This document shows, piece by piece, positions 7,539 through 14,887 of a DNA stretch of 37,155 bases. The position numbers and the translations under genes were made by a program. Under the pieces are notes generated by a model, which was not told the origin of the DNA, did no database searches, and saw only the letters and a program-made list of their open reading frames with translations. Source of the DNA: Pseudomonadota bacterium (lineage in GTDB: Bacteria; Desulfobacterota; S145-22); contig WGDA01000003.1 of assembly GCA_015493505.1 (NCBI GenBank), forward strand, positions 1-37,155, given 5' to 3'. Each line of letters starts with the position of its first letter. Positions within the stretch are counted from its first letter, which is position 1.

Positions 7539-9623
7539 GTGCCCCGAAGGATTGAAAGACACCCGATCCTCTCCATTCCTGAAAAGCGGGAAGTGATGTT
7601 TGCCTGGAATGGGCAGACGCTGAAAGGTTACGAAGGGGAAACCCTCGCGGCGGCCCTCTTCGCGAACGGGGTTCATATTTTCGGGCATCACTTCAAGGAT
7701 GGAAGCCCCCAGGGCATTTTCTGCGCCAACGGGCAGTGCTCCCAGTGCCTGGTCATCGCGGACGGGCTTCCCGTCAAGGCGTGCATGACCCCTCTGAAGG
7801 AAGGGATGGTGGTTGAGAGCGTGGAAGGATTCCCCGCCCTTCCCGAGGATGATGCCGCCGTGAGTCCGCATCCTTCACCCATCCGGGAAGTGGATGTCCT
7901 GATTATCGGTGCCGGTCCCGCGGGCCTTTCCGCGGCCATTGAGTTGGGGAAACTGGGTATCGATACCCTCCTGGTGGACGATAAGGACCGGCTGGGCGGG
8001 AAACTGATCCTGCAGACCCACAAATTTTTTGGCTCCGTGGAGGATTCCCACGCGGGGGTGAGGGGGTACAGGATCGCGGATCTTCTCGCGGAGGAGCTGG
8101 CGCGATATCCGTCGGTGCGGGTGTGGCTGAATACCACCGCCGTGGGGGTGTTTGCCGATGGGGTTGTCGGGGCCGTGAAGGGAAAGGGTTACCGGAGGAT
8201 TCGCCCCCGAAAGCTTCTTGTCGCCATGGGGGCTCGCGAAAGGATGCTGGCCTTCCCGGGCAATACGCTGCTGGGGGTTTTTGGCGCCGGGGCGTTTCAG
8301 ACCCTTGTGAACCGGGATCTGGTCAGGCCATCCTCCAGGGTTTTTATCGTGGGGGGCGGCAACGTGGGGCTGATCGCCGGCTATCACGCCCTCCAGGCGG
8401 GAATCGAGGCCGCGGGCCTGGTCGAGGCGTTACCCCAGGTGGGGGGATACAAGGTTCACGCCGACAAATTGAAACGCCTGGGCGTTCCCATCTTCACGCG
8501 CCACACGGTGGTCTCCGCCAACGGGGACGACCACGTGGAATCTGTCACCATCGCCGCCCTCGATGAGAACTGGCGGATTGTTCCCGGTTCTTACAAGACC
8601 TTTGCCGTGGATACCCTCCTGATCGCGGTTGGCCTGGTGGAAGTCAACGAGTTTTACAGGAAGGCGGAGGCGTGCGGGATGGATGTCTTTGTGGCGGGAG
8701 ACGCCCAGGAAATCGGGGAGGCGACGGCGGCCATGTTCGCCGGGAAGGTGACGGGATTTAAAATCGCCAAATCCCTGGGGCGGTTTGAGGAGGAGATCCC
8801 AAGGGCATGGGAGACAAAGGCCGAGATTTTGAAATCGAAACCCGGTCCCGTTTGGAAACGCCCCGCGCCGGAAAAGTCGGAAGGGGTCTTTCCCGTGTTT
8901 CACTGCGTTCAGGAAATCCCCTGCAACCCCTGCGCCTCCGTCTGCCCGGAACACGCGATTGAAATGGACGGCGACGAACTGCTGGGGCTTCCCCGCCTGG
9001 TCGAGGGAGGACGGTGCGTGGGGTGCCTCTCCTGCGTGGCGGTCTGTCCGGGCCTGGCCATTTCTCTTGTTGATTTCAGGAAGGATTCCCGGAACCCGAC
9101 AGTCACGCTTCCCTACGAGGTCTGGCGTGAGAACGTCGCGCCGGGGCAGACGATCGAAGTGACGGATATGGAGGGGAATACCCTGGGCCGGTATCCGGTC
9201 AGACGGGTAACCGCCCTGAAGAAGAAATTTCCGGGAACCCTGCTGGTACAGGTGGAGATGGACGGGGAGCTGGCGAAACGGGCTGCCGGAATCCGGCTCC
9301 AGAAAGAATCAGCCGCGGAGAAACCGGGGGACGGGGAGGCGATTCCGGACGAGGCCATCATCTGCCGGTGCGAAAGGGTGACGGCGGGGGAGCTTCGCGC
9401 GCATATCCGGCAGGGGGTCCGGGACATGAACCAGTTGAAGGCTTTGACGCGGGCCGGAATGGGGGCGTGTGGCTCCAAGACTTGCAGGCCCCTGCTCTGG
9501 CAGTTGTTCCGGGAGGAAGGCGTCGACCTGAAGGAGGTGACGGACCTGGTGGACCGCCCCCTCTTCGTGGAGGTTCCCCTTGGATCGTTCGCCGGCGCGT
9601 GGGGAGACGAATCGGATGACTGA
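7539..9623 (+). CDS. Multi-cofactor FAD/Fe-S oxidoreductase large subunit (HcnA-HcnB / opine- or sarcosine-oxidase alpha-like)
   Basis: The product has 694 residues from GTG 7539 (GAAGGA eight bases upstream). Domains in order: a plant-type [2Fe-2S] fold with C62-x4-C67-x2-C70-x11-C82; an FAD Rossmann fold (GAGPAG, 124-129) and second nucleotide fold (VGGGNVGLIAGYHA); two bacterial [4Fe-4S] motifs (C456/C462/C465/C469 and C493/C496/C499/C503); and a C-terminal BFD-like [2Fe-2S] domain (C609-x-C611, C644-x4-C649). This order is known from sarcosine oxidase alpha, HcnA-HcnB, opine oxidase and dye-linked proline dehydrogenase subunits. Those enzymes oxidise the C-N bond of glycine, sarcosine, opines or imino acids with a DadA-like partner. 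That partner is the next gene (8-bp overlap). The extra ferredoxin clusters suggest electron transfer to ferredoxin or quinone rather than oxygen, an inference suited to an anaerobe. Confidence 0.85.
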   Translation: MPRRIERHPILSIPEKREVMFAWNGQTLKGYEGETLAAALFANGVHIFGHHFKDGSPQGIFCANGQCSQCLVIADGLPVKACMTPLKEGMVVESVEGFPALPEDDAAVSPHPSPIREVDVLIIGAGPAGLSAAIELGKLGIDTLLVDDKDRLGGKLILQTHKFFGSVEDSHAGVRGYRIADLLAEELARYPSVRVWLNTTAVGVFADGVVGAVKGKGYRRIRPRKLLVAMGARERMLAFPGNTLLGVFGAGAFQTLVNRDLVRPSSRVFIVGGGNVGLIAGYHALQAGIEAAGLVEALPQVGGYKVHADKLKRLGVPIFTRHTVVSANGDDHVESVTIAALDENWRIVPGSYKTFAVDTLLIAVGLVEVNEFYRKAEACGMDVFVAGDAQEIGEATAAMFAGKVTGFKIAKSLGRFEEEIPRAWETKAEILKSKPGPVWKRPAPEKSEGVFPVFHCVQEIPCNPCASVCPEHAIEMDGDELLGLPRLVEGGRCVGCLSCVAVCPGLAISLVDFRKDSRNPTVTLPYEVWRENVAPGQTIEVTDMEGNTLGRYPVRRVTALKKKFPGTLLVQVEMDGELAKRAAGIRLQKESAAEKPGDGEAIPDEAIICRCERVTAGELRAHIRQGVRDMNQLKALTRAGMGACGSKTCRPLLWQLFREEGVDLKEVTDLVDRPLFVEVPLGSFAGAWGDESDD

Positions 9624-10770
9624 GACCTACGACGCCATCGTGGTTGGGGCGGGCTCTGTGGGGGTTCCCACGGCGATGGCGCTTGCCGCACAAGGGGTGA
9701 GGACCCTCGTGATCGATCGGCATGTCTCTCCCGGTCAGGGTGAAAACAAGCACGCCCTGGGAGGAACCCGGGCCACGCATTCCGTCCCCGGAAAGATTCT
9801 CGTGTGCCTTCGGTCCCTCGAAATCTTTTCCACCTGGGAAGAGACCTACGGCGACCCAATCGACTGGGTCAAGGGGGGATACCTGTTCCCCGCGTATGGC
9901 GCGGAGGAGGAGAAGGTCTTGAAGGAGATTCTCCCCGTCCAGAGGCAATCTGGCCTCAATATCGATTACATAAGCCCTGAGGAAGTTCAGGAGATACTGC
10001 CGGGCATTCGCGCGGAGGGCCTGCGCGGGGGGAGCTATTCCCCGGATGACGGAAACGCCTCGCCCCTGCTGGCCATTAACGCGTTCTACCGCCGGGCGGT
10101 GGCGGAGGGGGCCGTGTTTCACTTTGGGGAGCGGGTGACGGCCATCCTGACACGGGACGACAGGGTCGAGGGGGTTGCCACAGAACGGGGAAAATACCAT
10201 GCCCCGGTCGTGATAGACACCGCGGGTCCCTTTTCACCGTCTCTGTGCGCCAACCTGGGAGAGGAACTGCCCATCCTTCCGGAGCTGCACGAAGCCGGCA
10301 TCACGGAACCGGTCCGGCCCTTTTTCAAATGCCTGGTGGTAGATTTGCGGTCGGGGCCTGGTTCAAAGAATGATTATTTCTGCCAGAACAACCGGGGGCA
10401 GGTGATATTTTCCCTCGCGCCGGATCCCCCGGAAATCGGGTTGAACAAACGGAGCACCTCTTCATTCCTTCCCCTCGTGAGCGCCCGGATGGTTGATATG
10501 ATGCCGCGACTGAAAAATCTCCGGGTGCGCCGAACGTGGCGCGGGATCTATCCCGTAAGTCCGGATGGCGCCCCCATCGTGGGATGGGACCAAAAGGTGG
10601 AAGGCTTGCTCCACGCGACCGCCATGTGCGGCCAGGGGTTCATGCTGGGGCCCGGGATGGGTGAACTGCTCTCCCGGATGGTGACCGGCAAAACGACGGA
10701 GAGAGACGCTGTGATTCTGAAGGAATTTTCTCCCCGCCGCCGATTTGAAAGCCACGAGGCGCTGAAGTAG
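9616..10770 (+). CDS. FAD-dependent oxidoreductase small subunit, DadA/HcnC/sarcosine-oxidase-beta-like
   Basis: The product is a 384-residue DAO-superfamily flavoprotein with the Rossmann motif YDAIVVGAGSVGVPTAMALA at the N-terminus and the C-terminal MCGQGFMLGPGMGELLS segment. The sequence GGTRATHSVPG after the first fold is where family members line the flavin. ATG 9616 overlaps the end of the large-subunit gene (ATGACTGA), so the two are coupled as in hcnBC, ooxAB and soxBA-type pairs. It is probably the substrate-oxidising subunit, passing electrons to the Fe-S large subunit. A longer frame from 9580 exists but would sit within the upstream gene without a better ribosome site. Confidence 0.85.
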   Translation: MTETYDAIVVGAGSVGVPTAMALAAQGVRTLVIDRHVSPGQGENKHALGGTRATHSVPGKILVCLRSLEIFSTWEETYGDPIDWVKGGYLFPAYGAEEEKVLKEILPVQRQSGLNIDYISPEEVQEILPGIRAEGLRGGSYSPDDGNASPLLAINAFYRRAVAEGAVFHFGERVTAILTRDDRVEGVATERGKYHAPVVIDTAGPFSPSLCANLGEELPILPELHEAGITEPVRPFFKCLVVDLRSGPGSKNDYFCQNNRGQVIFSLAPDPPEIGLNKRSTSSFLPLVSARMVDMMPRLKNLRVRRTWRGIYPVSPDGAPIVGWDQKVEGLLHATAMCGQGFMLGPGMGELLSRMVTGKTTERDAVILKEFSPRRRFESHEALK

Positions 10771-10877
10771 ATGGGTAAAGATGTGGGATTGTTTGGTTTT
10801 CTTGACAAAGGGGAGAAACCCTTTGAAATACCCGCATTCTCGGATATGAAAACAGGAAAACAGGGGTTCCAAAATTC

Positions 10878-10897
10878 CCGGCACGGTATACTGCCGG
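10878..10897. promoter_or_regulatory. Palindrome over a TATACT box upstream of proC-like gene
   Basis: CCGGCA (10878-10883) and TGCCGG (10892-10897) form a perfect inverted repeat around TATACT (10887-10892), 36 bases before the proC-like start. It could be an operator over a -10 box or a small RNA hairpin. No convincing -35 is placed at 16-18 bp (GGTTCC at 10865-10870 is poor). A TTGACA at 10802-10807 has only a weak -10. The role is unresolved. Confidence 0.3.
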
Positions 10898-10932
10898 CAT
10901 TTCAAGGCTAAAAAAAGGAGGAAACGCATCAA

Positions 10933-11754
10933 ATGCCACTCAAGGACAAAAAAATCGGGGTGATCGGGTCCGGGAACATGGGTGAAGCCCTGATCGGCGG
11001 GCTGGTCAATTCCAAATCTTCCGTCCCGGACGACATCATCTGTTCAGATGTCAGGAAAAACAAGCTGAAAAAAATCAGAGAAACATACGGGATAAGAACA
11101 ACCACGAGCAACGCGGACGTCATCAAGCGTTCGGAGGTTATTGTCTATGCCGTCAAGCCGCAAATCATCAAGTCCATTTTCGAGGAGACGGCACCCTACC
11201 TGGACATGAGCAAGCTGGTCATCTCCATCGCGGCGGGGGTTTCCATCCCTTTTATCGAGGAGGCCTTTAAGAAGGAGGTCCGGGTGATCCGCGTGATGCC
11301 CAATATCGCGGCGTTTGTCCGGGAGGCCGCCACGGCCATCGCCTCCGGGACCCACGCGGAAAAAAATGATATCCGGATCGCGCAGTCCATCTTCAACTCC
11401 GTGGGAAAGACGGTGGTGGTTGAGGAGGACCTGATGGACGCGGTCACGGGGCTCAGCGGCAGCGGGCCGGCGTTTGTCTTTTCCTTCATCGAGGCCCTGG
11501 TCGAGGGAGGGGTGTACATGGGGCTTTCCCACGACACGGCAATCTCGCTGGCGATTCAGACGGTCTATGGTGCCGCAAAGATGGCATTGACCACCCAGCA
11601 GCACCCTGCGGTGTTGAGGGACAAGGTGACCTCTCCCGGGGGAACCTCCAGTCACGGCCTGGCGGAGTTGGAAAAGCACGGCTTCAAATTTACCGTGATC
11701 CGCGCCGTGGAGCAGGCCACCATGCGGTCAAAAGAACTGGGGAAAAGAAAATAA
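10933..11754 (+). CDS. proC: Pyrroline-5-carboxylate reductase family protein
   Basis: The 273-residue product has the NAD(P) motif IGVIGSGNMGEALIGG at the N-terminus and the family's C-terminal domain with GLSGSGPAFVFSFIEALVEGG and KVTSPGGTSSHGLAELE. These are hallmark P5C reductase signatures. The known reaction is NAD(P)H reduction of 1-pyrroline-5-carboxylate to L-proline, in the cytoplasm. AGGAGG at 10916-10921 precedes ATG 10933 by 11 bases. It lies 162 bases after the DadA-like gene and 42 bases before the cyclodeaminase-like gene, so it could be a dedicated imine reductase of the island rather than (or as well as) the biosynthetic enzyme. Confidence 0.88.
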   Translation: MPLKDKKIGVIGSGNMGEALIGGLVNSKSSVPDDIICSDVRKNKLKKIRETYGIRTTTSNADVIKRSEVIVYAVKPQIIKSIFEETAPYLDMSKLVISIAAGVSIPFIEEAFKKEVRVIRVMPNIAAFVREAATAIASGTHAEKNDIRIAQSIFNSVGKTVVVEEDLMDAVTGLSGSGPAFVFSFIEALVEGGVYMGLSHDTAISLAIQTVYGAAKMALTTQQHPAVLRDKVTSPGGTSSHGLAELEKHGFKFTVIRAVEQATMRSKELGKRK

Positions 11755-11796
11755 GGGAGACCCAGGACGTAGAATGGAAAAGGGGGTGAGCACGGC

Positions 11797-12762
11797 ATGA
11801 ATTTGAGGGTTTTATCGGCAAGCGAAGTAACGGAGGCCCTGCCTATGGCAGAGGCGATCGAGGCGGTCAGAAGGGCCTTCGGGCAGTTTTCCGCAGGGAA
11901 GGCGGTGGTCCCCCTGAGATCGCGGATCGAGACAGAAAAAGGGGTCACCCTGCTGATGCCGGGGTACCTGCGGGAGACCCAGGAGATGGCCCTGAAAGCC
12001 GTATCTGTCTTTGAGGGAAATCCCACCCATGGGCTGCCCACCGTGACGGCTGTCGTGCTGGTGTTTGACCCGGCCACGGGGGTTCCGATCGCCCTCATGG
12101 ACGGCACCAGCCTGACCGCGATCCGGACGGGCGCGGCCGGGGGTCTCGCGGCGGACCTGCTCGCCCGGTCGGATGCCAAACGGGTGGTGCTGTTTGGGGC
12201 GGGTGTCCAGGGACGGTCCCAGTTGAAGGCAGTTATGACGGTTCGGAAAATTGAGGAGATTGCCATCATAGACGTTCGGGAAGGAGCGGCCGGGAAGCTC
12301 GCGGATGAGGTTCGAACATGGCCGGGCGCGCCAGAGGTTCGGGTACTTCCCCCTGTTGATAAAGCGGTTCGACAGGCGGATATCATCATCACGGCGACGA
12401 CAAGCGAATCCCCACTTTTTAATGGAGAAGCGTTGAAGCCTGGGACCCATGTCACGGCGATTGGCGCTTTTACGCCAGAGATGCAGGAGGTGGACCAGGC
12501 CACGGTGGACAGGGCCCGGGTCGTGGTCGATTCCCGTGAGGCCTGCCTGGCGGAGGCGGGTGACCTGATAAAGACACGGGCGCGCATCGACGCGGAGATC
12601 GGAGAGATTGTAAACGGCCAGGCCCCTCCCCGACAAAATCCCGAGGAGATTACCCTTTTCAAGACGGTTGGGTTGGCGGTTCAGGATGCCGCCGCCGCGG
12701 CGGCAATCCTGAGGCGGGCCGAGGAACGGAACCTGGGGACCACCATTGATCTTGGGGTGTAA
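11797..12762 (+). CDS. Ornithine cyclodeaminase / mu-crystallin family protein
   Basis: The 321-residue product has the family's substrate-binding N-terminal part (KAVSVFEGNPTHGLPTV, then ALMDGTSLTAIRTGAAGGLAA) and an NAD(P) Rossmann fold (VLFGAGVQGRSQLKA). The sequence ITATTSESPLF and IGAFTPEMQEVD follow; the last is the TPxMxEVD variant seen in imine/ketimine reductases and alanine-dehydrogenase-like members, rather than classical cyclodeaminases. Members either convert ornithine to proline or reduce cyclic ketimines such as 1-pyrroline-2-carboxylate. Next to the imino-acid-type dehydrogenase pair and a ProC-like enzyme, a cyclic imine reductase role is plausible. Start ATG 11797 follows GGGGGTG. 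It is the last gene of block B, followed by a 15-bp inverted repeat. Confidence 0.85.
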   Translation: MNLRVLSASEVTEALPMAEAIEAVRRAFGQFSAGKAVVPLRSRIETEKGVTLLMPGYLRETQEMALKAVSVFEGNPTHGLPTVTAVVLVFDPATGVPIALMDGTSLTAIRTGAAGGLAADLLARSDAKRVVLFGAGVQGRSQLKAVMTVRKIEEIAIIDVREGAAGKLADEVRTWPGAPEVRVLPPVDKAVRQADIIITATTSESPLFNGEALKPGTHVTAIGAFTPEMQEVDQATVDRARVVVDSREACLAEAGDLIKTRARIDAEIGEIVNGQAPPRQNPEEITLFKTVGLAVQDAAAAAAILRRAEERNLGTTIDLGV

Positions 12763-12767
12763 CCAGG

Positions 12768-12832
12768 CCGGGCACTAAAACCGATGAATGCTCCCCCTTT
12801 GAAATAACGTTCGCTCAGGTTTTAGTGCCCGG
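12768..12832. repeat. Perfect 15-bp inverted repeat, possible terminator
   Basis: CCGGGCACTAAAACC (12768-12782) and GGTTTTAGTGCCCGG (12818-12832) are perfect complements separated by 35 bases, starting five bases after the stop of the cyclodeaminase-like gene. It could end block B as an RNA hairpin; the nearest T run (12843-12848) lies 10 bases beyond. The long loop is unusual for an intrinsic terminator, so a small mobile or REP-like unit is another possibility. I saw no second copy in the window. Confidence 0.6.
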
Positions 12833-12850
12833 TGAGAAGGAATTTTTTCC

Positions 12851-12887
12851 TTGACAAGGGTATTTTATAATGGTATGACCATTATAA
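12851..12887 (+). promoter_or_regulatory. Promoter with GntR-type operator, transporter block C
   Basis: TTGACA lies at 12851-12856. A perfect 23-bp palindrome spans 12865-12887: TTATAATGGT, spacer ATG, ACCATTATAA. It is the longest of the three sites. The TAATGGT-N3-ACCATTA core is identical to that at 1214-1230. A 17-bp spacer from the -35 gives TATGAC (12874-12879) inside the palindrome. Confidence 0.78.
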
Positions 12888-12900
12888 TGAGGATCAAGAG

Positions 12901-12981
12901 ATGGATAAGATAGTGGAACTCTCCGGTCCGGAATTGGTTGAAATTGAGCACGGCGATATCGCTGATCCCTTACATCGATAG
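12901..12981 (+). CDS. Candidate 26-residue leader ORF
   Basis: ATG 12901 follows GAGGA (12889-12893) at a 7-base spacing and opens a 26-codon frame starting MDKIVELSGPELVEI and ending DIADPLHR before TAG. It sits just downstream of the block C operator and upstream of livH. The product is acidic in its middle and has no membrane segment. I do not recognise it. It may be a translated leader or chance; the well-placed ribosome site is the main support. Confidence 0.4.
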   Translation: MDKIVELSGPELVEIEHGDIADPLHR

Positions 12982-12997
12982 AAGTAAAGGAGAAGGA

Positions 12998-13042
12998 ATG
13001 GCTGGAACGCAACAAGGCACCACGCGAAAGAGTTGTTCATGA
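12998..13042 (+). CDS. Candidate 14-residue upstream ORF coupled to livH
   Basis: ATG 12998 follows AAGGAGAAGGA and encodes MAGTQQGTTRKSCS. Its TGA (13040-13042) overlaps the livH ATG (13039) as ATGA. Such an arrangement could deliver ribosomes to livH by translational coupling. The peptide matches nothing I know. Being short, it could also be a chance frame. Confidence 0.35.
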   Translation: MAGTQQGTTRKSCS

Positions 13043-13962
13043 GTGTTCTTCAGGTTATCCTAAACAGCATCATTCGCGCTTCTGAACTGGCCCTTTTAAG
13101 CCTGGGGCTGACCATCGTCTATGACATCCTCAAGTTCGCCAATTTCGCCCACACGGAATACGCGGTGGTGGGTGCCTATTTTGCCTTTATCCTCAATGTG
13201 ACCCTTGGACTTCCCATCTTTTTCTCGGCCATCCTTGCCGCCATCGCTACGGGGATATTTGCCATTCTCATCGATCGCGTCGTTTTCAAGAAAATGCGCA
13301 ACGCCAATGGCATCATTGTGATGGTGACCTCCCTGGGCGTGGCTATCGCCCTGAGGAACACGGTCAGGGCCATCTGGGGTGCCAGCCCCAAAAGCTATAA
13401 CGTGCCACTTCAGGCCCCCATCGTGACGAAATATTTCCGGATCACGCCCCTGCAGATATGGATTATCGCCGTCGGCGCGGCCGCCATGGTGGCCTTTTAC
13501 ATCCTTCTGCATTACACGCGGCTGGGGAAGGCGATGCGGGCTGCCTCGGACAACCCGGACCTGGCACAGGCAAGCGGCATCGCCACGGAAAAGATTGTGA
13601 CCGCCGTGTGGTTTATCGCCATCAGCTTTGCCTCCCTGGGCGGCATTCTAATCGGGATGGAAACGTATCTGCTGCCCTACATGGGGTTCGCGATTATCAT
13701 CCCGGTCTTCTGCGCGGCGATCATGGGGGGGCTGGGAAATCCGTATGGCGCCATGCTGGGCGCGCTGGTGCTGGGATTCGCCGAAAACTTTGGCCTTTAC
13801 ATCAATTTTGGCAAGCTGTTCAATCTGGGGGGGCTCCTGCATATCACCCATCGGGCGCTGTTTATTCCGACGGGGTATAAACCCGCCATCAGCTTTGTGA
13901 TTCTGATTGTGGTATTGCTTCTCCGGCCACGCGGGATTCTTGGAAAGAAGGAGGAGCGGTAA
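13039..13962 (+). CDS. livH: Branched-chain/hydrophobic amino-acid ABC transporter permease LivH
   Basis: This 307-residue inner-membrane protein has about eight hydrophobic segments. The N-terminal LALLSLGLTIVYDILKFANF and the conserved AxxDNPxLAxxxGI region (RAASDNPDLAQASGIATEKI) are typical of LivH permeases of the HAAT family. ATG 13039 is preferred over TTG 13033, since the latter has no ribosome site. It is directly followed by livM with no gap. It begins block C, behind the GntR-type operator, so the importer is likely induced by the same signal as the catabolic genes. The transported substrate may be any amino acid-like compound; HAAT systems are broad. Confidence 0.92.
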   Translation: MSVLQVILNSIIRASELALLSLGLTIVYDILKFANFAHTEYAVVGAYFAFILNVTLGLPIFFSAILAAIATGIFAILIDRVVFKKMRNANGIIVMVTSLGVAIALRNTVRAIWGASPKSYNVPLQAPIVTKYFRITPLQIWIIAVGAAAMVAFYILLHYTRLGKAMRAASDNPDLAQASGIATEKIVTAVWFIAISFASLGGILIGMETYLLPYMGFAIIIPVFCAAIMGGLGNPYGAMLGALVLGFAENFGLYINFGKLFNLGGLLHITHRALFIPTGYKPAISFVILIVVLLLRPRGILGKKEER

Positions 13963-14880
13963 ATGGGTTTTGTCAATTTCCTGGTCTATCTGGCCATCAT
14001 GATTGGGATCTTTGCCATCATGAGCCTCAGTTTGAACCTGCAGTATGGATTTACCGGGCTGGCAAATTTCGGCCAGGTCGCCTTTTTCTGCCTGGGGGCA
14101 TATACCACGACGATTATCACCCTGACCTTCGGACTGCCCTTTATCATTGGGCTGATCGGCGCTATGGTCGTCGCGGGTGTTTTTGGGTATCTTATCGCCA
14201 TTCCAACCGCCAACCTGAAAGAAGACTATTGGGCCATTGTGACCCTGGCTGCCGCTGAAATCGTCCGGATATTTTTCCTGAACGAGGGGTGGGTGGTCGG
14301 CGGCGGGCCCTACCGGGGTGGCGCGTTTGGCGTGGGAGATATCCCACAGCCCTTTAAATCCCATTTCTCCGCCCAGACGTATCCCTTCTTTTATCTGGGG
14401 ATTGTTCTGGTATGCCTGCTGATTACGTATCTGATTATTAACAAAATCACGGACGCGCCCTTTGGAAGGGTTGTTAAAAGCATTCGTGAAGGGAATGACC
14501 ACCTGGCGCAGGCCCTTGGAAAGGACGTGCGGAGATTCCGGCTGAAAGTCATGGCGACCGGCGGCGTCTTTGGCGGCATGGCGGGGTGCCTCTGGGCCCA
14601 CTATTACGGCTTCATCAGCCCGAGCCAGTTCCTGCCCCTGGTGACGTTTATCGTGTGGGCCATGGTGATTGTTGGGGGCAAGGGCAACAACAAGGGCGCG
14701 ATCTTAGGGACGATTGTCATTACCCTTTTTTACAATTCAACGCGCTTTCTGAAGGATTATATCCCCATCAATGAGATTACCCTGGCCAGCCTGAGGATGG
14801 TGGCGATCGGGGTTCTGATTGTGGTGGTCATGCTGTTCATGAACGAGGGTATCCTCAAAGAAAAGAAGAAAATCTATTGA
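13963..14880 (+). CDS. livM: Branched-chain amino-acid ABC transporter permease LivM
   Basis: This 305-residue multi-spanning protein has the LivM signature near the N-terminus (LSLNLQYGFTGLANFGQVAFF) and the cytoplasmic coupling segment GRVVKSIREGNDHLAQALGKD. It pairs with LivH to form the membrane channel. Its ATG immediately follows the livH stop. GVGDIPQPF in the large loop is a typical family feature region (GVxxIP). Confidence 0.92.
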   Translation: MGFVNFLVYLAIMIGIFAIMSLSLNLQYGFTGLANFGQVAFFCLGAYTTTIITLTFGLPFIIGLIGAMVVAGVFGYLIAIPTANLKEDYWAIVTLAAAEIVRIFFLNEGWVVGGGPYRGGAFGVGDIPQPFKSHFSAQTYPFFYLGIVLVCLLITYLIINKITDAPFGRVVKSIREGNDHLAQALGKDVRRFRLKVMATGGVFGGMAGCLWAHYYGFISPSQFLPLVTFIVWAMVIVGGKGNNKGAILGTIVITLFYNSTRFLKDYIPINEITLASLRMVAIGVLIVVVMLFMNEGILKEKKKIY

Positions 14881-14887
14881 GCGGGCT

